A stretch of 64,000 bases of DNA from Sandaracinus amylolyticus (GTDB lineage Bacteria > Myxococcota_A > Polyangia > Polyangiales > Sandaracinaceae), in the NCBI RefSeq assembly GCF_021631985.1, contig NZ_CP070225.1:2232001-2296000 (forward strand), given 5' to 3'. The stretch's first letter is position 1. The number at the start of each line of letters is the position of its first letter. A program made the translations under genes and the position numbers. The notes below the pieces were generated by a model that worked only from the letters and a program-made list of their open reading frames with translations, searched no databases and had not been told where the DNA came from. Shown piece after piece: positions 10,274 through 18,817 of the stretch.

Positions 10274-10597
10274 ATGGCGAAGGCAGAGACCGCTGCGAAG
10301 AAGATGACGAAGGCTCAGGTCCTCGGTGAGATCGCGGAGAAGACCGGCCTGTCGCGCAAGCAGGTGGGCGAGGTGTTCGAGTCGCTCCGTGGCCTGATGA
10401 AGCGCGAGCTCGGCAAGCGTGGCCCCGAGCAGTTCGAGATCCCGGGCATCGTGCGCCTGAAGATCCGCAAGACCGAGGCGCGCAAGGGCGTGAAGTTCCG
10501 CAACCCGGCGACGGGTGAGACGGTCGTCCGTGACGTGCCGGCCTCGCGCAAGCTGAAGGCGCTTCCGGTGAAGGGCCTCAAGGACCTCGTCCTCTGA
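10274..10597 (+). CDS. HU/IHF-family DNA-binding protein
   Basis: The 107-residue protein has a Lys/Ala-rich N-terminal extension of about 12 residues, then an HU-like dimerisation part (TKAQVLGEIAEKTGLSRKQV) and a C-terminal arm region (FRNPATGETVVRDVPASRKL). The usual arm motif GRNPxTG is here KFRNPATGET. It should bind and bend DNA. GGAGGA ends 7 bases before the ATG at 10274. A strong terminator follows, so it is probably monocistronic and highly expressed, with a long leader. Confidence 0.88.
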   Translation: MAKAETAAKKMTKAQVLGEIAEKTGLSRKQVGEVFESLRGLMKRELGKRGPEQFEIPGIVRLKIRKTEARKGVKFRNPATGETVVRDVPASRKLKALPVKGLKDLVL

Positions 10598-10667
10598 TCG
10601 AGCAGTCCATCGTCACTCCATCACGCGAGTGACGTCGACGACGGCGATGAGCGTCGTCGGGCATGCG

Positions 10668-10708
10668 AGGGGAGCCGCGGATCGCGCGAGCTCCCCTTCT
10701 TGCTTTTT
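10668..10708 (+). terminator. Intrinsic terminator after the HU gene
   Basis: An 8-bp stem AGGGGAGC/GCTCCCCT at 10668-10675 and 10690-10697 is followed by a T-rich tail ending in TTTTT at 10704-10708. It is a textbook intrinsic terminator and may serve only the HU transcript. Confidence 0.88.
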
Positions 10709-10771
10709 CGGGTGTCCGCGCGCTTCGTGCGCTCCCGTCGGGACCCGCGGGACGAGCACTCCGACGACGAG

Positions 10772-12040
10772 TCAGAACGGGTTCGGCGGGGGTGCGCTGG
10801 GGGGCGGCGGTGCGGTCGGGGGCGGCGCGCCCGCGGGGCGCTCGAAGAGGCCGCGGACCAGGCCCGCGATGGTGCGGATCTCCGTGAACCGCACCTGCGT
10901 CTCGATGTGCAGCACGTCGTCCTCGACGCGGAAGTCGAGGCGATCGAGCGGGCCGTCGAGGCCGTAGAGCGAGACGATCACGTTCGACGCGGCGGCGCGT
11001 GCGCGCTCGGCGAGGCACGTGCTCGCGCCCTCGGCGTCGTCGTGGGTGGCGAACCGCGCTTCGCCGCGCAGGTGGGCTCCGTCGTCGCGCTCGGTCACGC
11101 CGACGCGCAGGCGCAGCGGGACCGGGCAGGGGCTGCGACGCACGAAGACCGCGACGTTCTCGACCTCGATCGAGAGGCCCTCGCCTTCGTCCATCGCGAG
11201 CAACGCGTCGGCGGGCTCGACGGTGGCGCGTCGCGCGCGTCGTGCGGCGGCGATCGCGAGCACGCGCGGGAGATCGTCGGGGCGCGCGATCACGAAGTGT
11301 CGCTCGCCCACCAGCGCGACGTCGCGCTCGATCCCGTCGGGGCTCGGCCATCGCGTGGAGGGCACGCCGGCCTCGTCGCGCCACTCGATCGGCACGCCGC
11401 GTCCCTGCGCGAATCGCTCGGCGAGCGCGCGGGGATCGGGCGCGCCCTCGCTGAGGCGTCCCGCGACGACGATGCTCGAGCGCTGGAGGTTCGGCGTCGC
11501 GATCAGCACGCGCGAGAGGTCGCGCACCGGATCGACGCCCGACTCGCCGAGCAGCGCGCGCCAGTCGGGCACCACGCGCAGGAGGCTCGCGATGTCCTCG
11601 CCGACCGGCGAGCCGCGCACACGATCCATGTCGATGCGCAGCGCGAGCTGCGCGCCGGCGGGGAGGAACGCGACCGGCGCGCCCTCGGAGAGGCCCGGCA
11701 TCGCGCCATCGACGCCGGCATCGCGACGACGACGGCGCGCGGCCGCGTCGGCGACCACGCCGGCATCGCGCGCCGCGGTCTCGCCTTCGCCGGTCGTGCT
11801 CCCGCTCGTCGTGGTGGCGGGCTCGGAGGCCGGCTCGGGCGCGGTCGCGGGCGGCGCGACCTCGACCTCGACCTCGGTCGCCTCGACGAGACCGAGCTCC
11901 ACCTCGATCGGTGCCTGGAATTCGAAGCCGGTGTCGGGCGGCGCGAGCGCGATGGTCGCGAGCACGAGCAGGCCCGCGTGCAGCGCGATCGACGCGATCC
12001 ATCCGACGGCCGCGCTGCGTCGCGCGAGCGGATCGTTCAT
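10772..12040 (-). CDS. Membrane-anchored protein of unknown function, paralogue of the 37.5-kb lipoprotein
   Basis: The product is 422 residues from the ATG at 12040, which has GGGAGG 4 bases upstream. One N-terminal membrane helix (residues 12-33) is followed by a Glu/Ala/Pro-rich linker to about residue 95, then a globular domain from FLPAGAQLALRIDMDRVR, and a Pro-rich tail ending APPPNPF. The stretch from FLPAG through SGVDPVRDLSRVLI matches the lipoprotein at 37511-38512 (FLPAGTKVIARLDMARVRRS, SGVDPVQDFDAIL). The two form a family I do not recognise. The domain is most likely periplasmic. Confidence 0.68.
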   Translation of the reverse strand: MNDPLARRSAAVGWIASIALHAGLLVLATIALAPPDTGFEFQAPIEVELGLVEATEVEVEVAPPATAPEPASEPATTTSGSTTGEGETAARDAGVVADAAARRRRRDAGVDGAMPGLSEGAPVAFLPAGAQLALRIDMDRVRGSPVGEDIASLLRVVPDWRALLGESGVDPVRDLSRVLIATPNLQRSSIVVAGRLSEGAPDPRALAERFAQGRGVPIEWRDEAGVPSTRWPSPDGIERDVALVGERHFVIARPDDLPRVLAIAAARRARRATVEPADALLAMDEGEGLSIEVENVAVFVRRSPCPVPLRLRVGVTERDDGAHLRGEARFATHDDAEGASTCLAERARAAASNVIVSLYGLDGPLDRLDFRVEDDVLHIETQVRFTEIRTIAGLVRGLFERPAGAPPPTAPPPPSAPPPNPF

Positions 12041-12196
12041 CGCGCCTCCCACGACGCCGGGTTGACCCCGGCCAGAGCACGTGAAAGAAGGGTGCGCTCC
12101 GTGGCGTGGCGACGCGCTCCGCGATCGAGCGTGGCGTCGTGCCGCACCAACGAGCGCGCTCCGATCATGGGAGCTGCGAGCTGTCTTTCGCGAACG

Positions 12197-13930
12197 ATGT
12201 CACGCCGAAACCACAGCCTGCTCGTCGCGCTCGCGACGGGTGCCTTCGTCGCGTCGGTCCTGATCGCGTGCGGCAGCTCGAGCGAGGAGGGCGCGGACGC
12301 GGGCACGACCGTGGGCGCGGCACCACGCGACACCGTCGACTCGGGCAGGCCCGACGCGGCCAGGCCTCCGAGCGGGCCGCCCAAGCGCATCTTCACCAAG
12401 CGATTCGTGGTCAACGTTCGTGCCCGGCCCGATCGAGAGTCGCCGCGCATCGGCTACCTGCGGGCGGGCGCCGTGCTCCAGGCGACGACGGCGGACCCCG
12501 TGTCGACCGAAGGGTGCCGCGAAGGGTGGTTCGAGCTTACGACGGGGGGCTTCGTCTGCAACGGGCGCGACGTGATCGCGTTCGAGGGACGCAGGCTCCC
12601 GGAGCGCAGGCCGGCGCAGCCCGACTGGGAGGAGCCGCTGCCGTATCGGTTCGCGCGCACGCGGCGCGACAACACGCCGATGTATCGGCGGCTTCCGAGC
12701 GATCTCGAGGCCGCGGTGTACGAGGGCTATCGCGTGCCGGGCATGCAGCTCGAGCACCTGCCCGACGGCGGCGTTCGTTTCACCGAGGAGGTCGCGGCCG
12801 CGCCGGTCGAGATGGGCTCGGAGGAGTCGGCGCCGAGCGCGAGTGAGGTGATCCCCGATCGCGCGGCGCAGCCCGCGGTGGCGCGCGAGCCCGTCGCGCA
12901 GGTCGCCGAGGCGAGCGCGGCGGCCGCGGCGACGGCGAGCGGTGAGCCGCCCGACGAAGAAGCGCGGATGGTCACCCTCGGCGATCTGCAGGGCGAGCGT
13001 GGTGGGCTGCTGCATCGAAGGCTGGTGAAGGGCTTCATCGTCTCGCTCGATCGCGACATGCGCATGGGCGCGCGGCGCTACTGGCGGACGCTGAGCAACG
13101 GGTTCGTGCCCTATCACTCGCAGGTCGAGGTGCGGGGCTCGACGTTCCAGGGCGTGCGGCTGGATCCGCCGGTCCAGGGCGCGGTCGCGACGCCCGAGCC
13201 AGCGCCCGAAGGCGCCGCGCCCGAGGTCACGACGACGACGCGGTGGGAGCTGCCGGTTGGGTTCGTGATGTCGAGCAAGGCCGTCTCGTACACGCGGGGA
13301 CGCGATGGTCGTCCGCGTCGCTCGCGCGCGCCCGGTTATCACTACGCGTTCCGCATCACGGGCCGCGAGACGCATCGTGATCGCGAGTACCTCGTGGGCC
13401 ACGACGAGCGGCTCTACGAGACGAGCGAGATCCGCATCGTCGAGGCGCACGATCCGCCGCCCGAGGTCGGGCCGGAGGATCACTGGATCGAGGTCGATCT
13501 CGGCAACCAGTCGCTCGTCGCGTACGAGGGGCGCACGCCGGTGTACGCGACGCTCGTGTCCACCGGGCGCGTGCGCGATCCCGAAGATCCGCTGCGCGAC
13601 ATGCGCACGCCGACCGGGCTCTTCCGCATCACGTCGAAGCACGTCACGCACACGATGGACGGAGACCACGCGGTCGACGGTCCTTACTCGATCGAAGACG
13701 TGCCCTACGTGATGTACTTCCAGCTCGCGTACGCGCTGCACTCGGCGTTCTGGCACGACGGGTTCGGTCGGCCGCGCAGCCACGGTTGCGTGAACCTCGC
13801 GCCGCTCGACGCGCGCTGGATCTTCCAGTGGGCGGGGCCCGGTCTGCCCGAGTCGTGGCACGGCTCGTATCCCACCGAGACGCAGCCGGGCACGTGGATC
13901 TGGATCCACGGCGAGACGCCCGAAGGCTGA
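12197..13930 (+). CDS. L,D-transpeptidase (YkuD) lipoprotein with SH3-like domain
   Basis: The 577-residue product starts with a signal peptide and lipobox VLIAC. An SH3-like segment follows (FVVNVRARPDRESPRIGYLR, near residue 75), then a long Ala/Glu-rich middle. The C-terminal YkuD domain (about residues 430-570) has the catalytic motif SHGCVNLAPLDARW and an upstream His in HSAFWHDGFG. These enzymes form 3-3 peptidoglycan crosslinks or attach proteins to the wall. The ATG at 12197 is chosen because it precedes the signal peptide; no clear ribosome site is visible. It is divergent from the 10772 gene. Confidence 0.88.
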   Translation: MSRRNHSLLVALATGAFVASVLIACGSSSEEGADAGTTVGAAPRDTVDSGRPDAARPPSGPPKRIFTKRFVVNVRARPDRESPRIGYLRAGAVLQATTADPVSTEGCREGWFELTTGGFVCNGRDVIAFEGRRLPERRPAQPDWEEPLPYRFARTRRDNTPMYRRLPSDLEAAVYEGYRVPGMQLEHLPDGGVRFTEEVAAAPVEMGSEESAPSASEVIPDRAAQPAVAREPVAQVAEASAAAAATASGEPPDEEARMVTLGDLQGERGGLLHRRLVKGFIVSLDRDMRMGARRYWRTLSNGFVPYHSQVEVRGSTFQGVRLDPPVQGAVATPEPAPEGAAPEVTTTTRWELPVGFVMSSKAVSYTRGRDGRPRRSRAPGYHYAFRITGRETHRDREYLVGHDERLYETSEIRIVEAHDPPPEVGPEDHWIEVDLGNQSLVAYEGRTPVYATLVSTGRVRDPEDPLRDMRTPTGLFRITSKHVTHTMDGDHAVDGPYSIEDVPYVMYFQLAYALHSAFWHDGFGRPRSHGCVNLAPLDARWIFQWAGPGLPESWHGSYPTETQPGTWIWIHGETPEG

Positions 13931-14141
13931 CGTCATCGAGGCGATGCGGCGCACGACCTCGCTCGTGCGCATCGTTCCGCGACATCGTTCCCTCGGCCGC
14001 CCGCGCGCACGCGCGATGACCCGATCCGGTCCGCCGCGTGCAGACGTGATCGCAGCGTCTACATCAGGCCGAGACGAACGAGGGACGGTCGGGGCTCGGC
14101 GCCACGTGTGGCGGCGCGCCTCGCGCCCATCAGGAGATCGG

Positions 14142-16133
14142 GTGGATCCGCAAGGGAATCGCCGGCTCGCGCTCACGGTCGCGTACGTCGTGTTGGTCAC
14201 GTTGCTGCTCTGGGTGATCCAGAGCTTCGCGTCGCGACCGCCGCCGCCCCGCAGCGTGCCCTACAGCGAGCTCGTCTCGCTGGTCGAGCAGGACCGCGTC
14301 GAGGAGGCGACGGTCCGCGCCGATCGCATCATCGCGAAGCTGCGCGGGCCGGTCGACGCACCGGCACCGGACGCGCCGAGCACCACGCGCACCGCACCGG
14401 GCGGCCCGCCGGGCGAGAACGTCGAGCGTGTCTACGCGACGCGCATCCCCGACATCGACGACGCGCCGCTCCTCGCGAACATGCGCGAGCACGGCGTGAC
14501 GTTCTCCGGCGAGATGCGCGAGGACGCGTGGTGGCAGCCGCTGCTCTTCGGATGGGTGCTGCCCTTCGCGGTGCTCTTCGGCATCTACATGCTCGTGATG
14601 CGCCGCGTGACGAAGAACGCGGGGCCGCTCTCGGTCGGCAAGGCGCAGGCGAAGATCTACGACCGCAACGCGCAGGAGCCGGTGAACTTCGAGGACGTCG
14701 CGGGCGTCGACGAGGCGAAGGCCGAGCTCGTCGAGATCGTCAGCTACCTCAAGCACCCCGAGCGCTATCGCGCGATCGGCGCGCGCTCGCCGAAGGGCGT
14801 GCTGCTCGTCGGTCCGCCGGGCACCGGCAAGACGCTGCTCGCGCGCGCGGTCGCGGGCGAGGCGCAGGTGCCCTTCTTCTCGATCTCGGGCTCCGAGTTC
14901 GTGCAGATGTTCGTCGGCGTCGGGGCGGCGCGCGTGCGCGATCTCTTCGAGCAGGCGAAGCAGCGCGCGCCCTGCATCGTGTTCATCGACGAGCTCGACG
15001 CGATCGGTCGATCGCGCTCGGGCGCGGGCTCGGGGCTCGCGGTGCACGAGGAGCGCGAGCAGACGCTCAACCAGCTGCTCGTCGAGATGGACGGCTTCGA
15101 GGCGGGGAAGGGCGTGGTGATCCTCGCCGCGACGAATCGCCCCGAGGTGCTCGACCCTGCGCTGCTGCGCGCCGGTCGTTTCGACCGGCAGGTCGCGGTC
15201 GATCGTCCCGACGTGCGCGGACGTGAGGCGATCCTGCGCGTCCACGTGCGCAAGATCCGCGTCTCGAAGGACGTCGACATCCGCGTGGTCGCGCAGCGCA
15301 CGCCCGGGATGGCGGGCGCCGATCTCGCGAACGTGGTGAACGAGTCCGCGCTCGCCGCGAGCCGTCGTGGCGCGGCGGAGGTGGAGACGCGCGACTTCGA
15401 GGAGGCCGTCGATCGCATCCAGCTCGGCCTCAAGAAGAAGGGCCGCGTGATGACCGAGCCCGAGCGCGAGCGCGTCGCGTACCACGAGGGCGGGCACGCG
15501 CTGGTCGCGCTCTCGGTGCAGCACGCCGATCCGGTGCACCGCGTGACGATCATCCCGCGCTCGATCGGTGCGCTCGGCGCGACGCTGCAGCTGCCCGCGG
15601 AGGAGCGCTACCTGATGACGCGCAACGAGCTGCGCGATCGCATCTGCGTGATGCTCGGCGGGCGCGCGGCGGAGCTCGTCGCGTTCGACGATCTCTCGAC
15701 CGGCGCGCAGAACGATCTCGAGCGCGCGACCGAGACCGCGCGGCACATGGTCTGCCGGTTCGGCATGAGCGACGCCCTCGGGCCCGTCACGTACGGCGAG
15801 CCGATGAGCGGGCGCTTCCTCGAGATCCCGGGGCTGCACTCGAGCCGCGCGTACAGCGAGGAGACCGCCCGCGCGATCGATGCCGAGGTGCGGCGCATCA
15901 TCGAGGACGAGGAGAAGCGCGCGCTCGCGATCCTCGAAGAGCGCCGTCGGGATCTCGAGGCGATCGCCGCGCGCTTGCTCGAGACCGAGACGATCGATCG
16001 CGACGAGCTCGAGCGCATCGCCGCGCCGCGCCTGCGCACCGGATCGCGACCGCCGCCGCCGAGCGTGCCCGAGGTGCTCGGCGATCCCGGGCACATGAAG
16101 CCGGTCGCGTCGAACGGCGACGGACGGCGGTGA
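14142..16133 (+). CDS. ftsH: ATP-dependent zinc metalloprotease FtsH
   Basis: FtsH is a membrane-bound AAA+ protease that degrades misfolded membrane proteins and regulators. The 663-residue product has an N-terminal helix (residues 10-27), a periplasmic stretch, a second helix near residue 140, Walker A GPPGTGKT, Walker [13 protein letters not shown], the second region of homology [20 protein letters not shown], and the zinc motif HEGGH near residue 450. The GTG at 14142 follows CAGGAG by 5 bases, which fixes the start. The 211-bp upstream gap shows no ORF or clear promoter. Confidence 0.97.
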   Translation: MDPQGNRRLALTVAYVVLVTLLLWVIQSFASRPPPPRSVPYSELVSLVEQDRVEEATVRADRIIAKLRGPVDAPAPDAPSTTRTAPGGPPGENVERVYATRIPDIDDAPLLANMREHGVTFSGEMREDAWWQPLLFGWVLPFAVLFGIYMLVMRRVTKNAGPLSVGKAQAKIYDRNAQEPVNFEDVAGVDEAKAELVEIVSYLKHPERYRAIGARSPKGVLLVGPPGTGKTLLARAVAGEAQVPFFSISGSEFVQMFVGVGAARVRDLFEQAKQRAPCIVFIDELDAIGRSRSGAGSGLAVHEEREQTLNQLLVEMDGFEAGKGVVILAATNRPEVLDPALLRAGRFDRQVAVDRPDVRGREAILRVHVRKIRVSKDVDIRVVAQRTPGMAGADLANVVNESALAASRRGAAEVETRDFEEAVDRIQLGLKKKGRVMTEPERERVAYHEGGHALVALSVQHADPVHRVTIIPRSIGALGATLQLPAEERYLMTRNELRDRICVMLGGRAAELVAFDDLSTGAQNDLERATETARHMVCRFGMSDALGPVTYGEPMSGRFLEIPGLHSSRAYSEETARAIDAEVRRIIEDEEKRALAILEERRRDLEAIAARLLETETIDRDELERIAAPRLRTGSRPPPPSVPEVLGDPGHMKPVASNGDGRR

Positions 16134-16137
16134 CGGA

Positions 16138-16172
16138 ACGAACGAGGGCGCCCTGCGGCGCCCTCGTTTCGT
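16138..16172 (+). terminator. Terminator between ftsH and the TRAP genes
   Basis: A long stem pairs AACGAGGGCGCC with GGCGCCCTCGTT around a 4-base loop; outer A/T bases extend it. With A-rich and T-rich flanks on the two sides it can act for both convergent transcripts. Confidence 0.82.
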
Positions 16173-16193
16173 TGGAGCTCAAACGATCGTTCG

Positions 16194-17234
16194 TCACGGA
16201 CCGCGACCGCTGCGCAGCGCCTTGAGCAGGTTGCGCGCGCCCGCGCCCTCGGCGACGCGATCCTGCACCGGCCTGCCGATCGCCGCGAACGCCGCGCGCT
16301 CCTCGGGCGTCGGCCGGTGCACGTCGATGCCGTAGCGCTGCAGGTTCTGGATCAGGATCGGGTCCATCCGGCGCACCGCCGCGCGGCCATCGGTCGTCAG
16401 CGTCGTGGGCAGGTTGCCGAGCATCTGCTTGAGGTCGGCGGGCAGCCCGTTGAACCACGTCTGCGAGTACACGACGACGCCCGGCTGGTAGCTCTGCTCG
16501 CTCAGGTTGAGGTGGCGCGCGGCCTGGTACCACGACGTCGCGAACGCGAAGAGCGGCGTGTTGTCGAAGCCGTCGACGACGCCGGTCTGCAGCGACGTCA
16601 GCACGTTCGTCACGTCGATCGGGTTCGGTGTCGCGCCGAACGCCTCGTAGGTCGCGATGTGCACGCGCGACTCCTGCGAGCGCATGCGCAGGCCGCGGAG
16701 ATCCGCGGGCTGTCGGATCGGGCGCTCGCGCGTGAACCACGAGCGGAAGCCGTTCTCCGCCCACAGCGCGAACGTGAAGCCCTTCGCCGACACCAGCCGG
16801 CCGACCTGCTCGCGCACCGGCGCCGCGTCGAGCGCACGATCCGCCTGCTCGGCGGTGTCGAAGAGGTAGGGCGACTCGATCACGTTCAGCTCGGGCACGA
16901 CCGAGCCGAGCGCCGCGGTCGATCCGCCGAACGCCTCGAGCGAGCCCTGCGAGACGCGGCGCACCAGCGCCTTCTCGCCGCCGAGCGAGCCACCCATGAA
17001 GAGGCGCACCTTGATGCGCCCGCCGCTCTGCGACTCGATGTGGGTCTTCAGCGAGCGCAGCTGTTTCTCCCAGGGCGTGCCCTCGGGTGCGACGGTGCCG
17101 ATCCGCATCTGGATCGCCTCCGGCGCCGCAGCCTCCTGCGCGTGGGCCTCCTCGCGAGGCGCGAGGGTGACGAAGAACGCGCTGAGCACGAGGGAGAGCG
17201 TGGTCAGCGTGATCGCGAGCTTCTTGCGAGTCAT
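16194..17234 (-). CDS. dctP: TRAP transporter substrate-binding protein DctP
   Basis: The 346-residue exported protein begins with a signal peptide ending near AHAQE. The DctP fold follows, with RIGTVAPEGTPWEKQLRSL at about residue 43, the substrate-binding Arg in LRGLRMRSQESRVH, and VVDGFDNTPLFAF. The ligand is usually a carboxylate, but the specific substrate cannot be read. The ATG at 17234 precedes a canonical signal peptide. It lies 62 bp downstream of the TatT gene on the same strand. No DctQ/DctM permease gene is found anywhere in the window. Confidence 0.92.
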   Translation of the reverse strand: MTRKKLAITLTTLSLVLSAFFVTLAPREEAHAQEAAAPEAIQMRIGTVAPEGTPWEKQLRSLKTHIESQSGGRIKVRLFMGGSLGGEKALVRRVSQGSLEAFGGSTAALGSVVPELNVIESPYLFDTAEQADRALDAAPVREQVGRLVSAKGFTFALWAENGFRSWFTRERPIRQPADLRGLRMRSQESRVHIATYEAFGATPNPIDVTNVLTSLQTGVVDGFDNTPLFAFATSWYQAARHLNLSEQSYQPGVVVYSQTWFNGLPADLKQMLGNLPTTLTTDGRAAVRRMDPILIQNLQRYGIDVHRPTPEERAAFAAIGRPVQDRVAEGAGARNLLKALRSGRGP

Positions 17235-17296
17235 GGCGCGCACCTCTCGGTGATCTGGTGAACGACGCAGGCCCGTGGACCCGGATTCAGCGCGCC

Positions 17297-18232
17297 TCAC
17301 TCGAAGAGCGAGTCCGCGCGCGCCAGCGCTTCCTGAGCCTTGCGCTGCTCGGCGAGGTTCTCCGCGCGCGCCTCGGGGAGCATGTTCGGATCGCCGTCGA
17401 TCACGAAGCGCAGCTCGCGCTCGAAGAGCGCGCGGTCCTGCGCCTTCACCGCGTACTCGACCGCGTAGAGCACGTGGCTGCCGAAGTACCCGGGGAAGCG
17501 CGAGATCGAGTAGTCGAAGTGCTGCCGCGAGCGCTCGAGATCGCCGCCCGCGTAGGTCGGCGCGACCGCGAAGAACGCGCCGAAGTAGCGATCCGGGCCC
17601 GCGAAGAAGAACTCGCGATCGAGCTCGAGCACGCGGGTCATGATCGCGCGGATCTCGTCCTTGTAGGCGAGGAGCGTCGCGAAGCCGTCGCGGCGCGCCC
17701 ACTTGCCGAGCGCGGCGCTGCGCCAGTAGAGGGCGGGCACCGCCTGCGCGTCGAGGACCGCGAGCGCCTGATCGACGCGCTCACCGGCGCGCATGCGCTC
17801 GGCGAACGCGGGCGAGAGCGCCTGGAGCGAGCGCTCCGCCGAGGTGACCGACGCCTGGTACATCGCCGTCGCGTCGGGATCGAGCGTCTCGCCCTGATCG
17901 CGGAACGCGAGGTGGCCGTCCGCGAGGAAGTACTGCGCGCGCGCGAGGCGGTGCCAGAGCTGCCAGTCCGTGGGATCGAGCTCGAGCGCCTGCGTCCACG
18001 CGTCGATCGCCGCGCGTAGCTGCGCCTCCTCCTGGCGCTGCTCCCATGCCGCGTCGCCGGTCGCGACGAGCTGATCCTTCTGGGATTGCTGCTCGGCCGA
18101 GACCGGCTGCGCGCCTTCGGCGGTCGTCTCCTCCCACGCGGCGGTGCGTCCGCCGCCGCCGCACCCGACGCTCGCGATCCCCACGAGCGCCGCCACCACA
18201 CCGAGCGCGACACCGGACCTGTGCTGCACCAT
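17297..18232 (-). CDS. TRAP transporter TatT component family lipoprotein
   Basis: The 311-residue product starts at an ATG at 18232 with GGAGGGG a few bases upstream. A signal peptide with lipobox-like ASVGC is followed by helical repeats typical of TatT (T-component) proteins, which form ring-like TPR assemblies with DctP. Segments such as AAIDAWTQALELDPTDWQLW and FFFAGPDRYFGAFFA fit the family. It is first in a two-gene unit with dctP. The same strand upstream has no transporter genes because the next gene is divergent. Confidence 0.82.
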   Translation of the reverse strand: MVQHRSGVALGVVAALVGIASVGCGGGGRTAAWEETTAEGAQPVSAEQQSQKDQLVATGDAAWEQRQEEAQLRAAIDAWTQALELDPTDWQLWHRLARAQYFLADGHLAFRDQGETLDPDATAMYQASVTSAERSLQALSPAFAERMRAGERVDQALAVLDAQAVPALYWRSAALGKWARRDGFATLLAYKDEIRAIMTRVLELDREFFFAGPDRYFGAFFAVAPTYAGGDLERSRQHFDYSISRFPGYFGSHVLYAVEYAVKAQDRALFERELRFVIDGDPNMLPEARAENLAEQRKAQEALARADSLFE

Positions 18233-18343
18233 GAGCCCCCTCCGTTCCATCGGAGGTCCCGGATACCAAAGGAATTCTCGCGGTGTCAACGGCGCCTCCG
18301 TCCACCTTGTGGGCAGCGTGCGCATCCCATAAGGTCGGGGCGG

Positions 18344-18784
18344 ATGGCCCGCGTTCGCCTCGGCCCGGACACGATCCGCGCGATCCTCGAGGAGGGCGGT
18401 TGGCCGTGTCACCGCATCGCCGACGACACGTTTCGCAGCCTCTTCCAGGGAAAGAACGCGAGCTTCCCGTTCTTCGTGCGGATCGATCCCGCGGGCTTCG
18501 TGGTGTTCGCGATCGTGCCGTACCTGCGCTCGCCCTCGGACGCCGCGATGGCGGGCAAGCTCTATGCGCGCCTGCTCGAGCTGAACCAGAGCCTCTTGAT
18601 GGCGAAGTTCTCGATCGACGACGACCTCGACGTCGTGCTCTCGGTCGAGTACGCGGTGGCGGAGCTCGATCGCAGCGAGTTCGACGACGCGCTCGACGTG
18701 CTCTCGTATTATGCCGACCGGCACTACGACGAGCTGCGCAAGCTGTGCGCGAGCTCGGACGCGATGGGACGCAGCGGCGTCTGA
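18344..18784 (+). CDS. YbjN / type III chaperone-like domain protein
   Basis: The 146-residue protein begins at an ATG at 18344. Its pattern (GWPCHRIADDTFRSLFQG, FPFFVRIDPAGFVVFAIVPY, LYARLLELNQSLLMAKFSID) resembles the YbjN/CesT-like fold, a small alpha-beta sandwich seen in sensory and chaperone proteins. No signal peptide is visible, so it is cytosolic. A 33-bp gap separates it from the kinase-like gene downstream and suggests co-transcription. The exact role is unknown. Confidence 0.72.
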   Translation: MARVRLGPDTIRAILEEGGWPCHRIADDTFRSLFQGKNASFPFFVRIDPAGFVVFAIVPYLRSPSDAAMAGKLYARLLELNQSLLMAKFSIDDDLDVVLSVEYAVAELDRSEFDDALDVLSYYADRHYDELRKLCASSDAMGRSGV

Positions 18785-18817
18785 TCGCGGGCTCGCCTCA
18801 CGCAATCACGACCAGCG

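Noticed and set aside
10700-13930. Single 1076-residue ORF on the plus strand
   Set aside because: Only its last 577 residues (from 12197) have a signal peptide and domains. The front is the antisense shadow of the 10772-12040 gene, Arg-rich as expected from GC-rich antisense.
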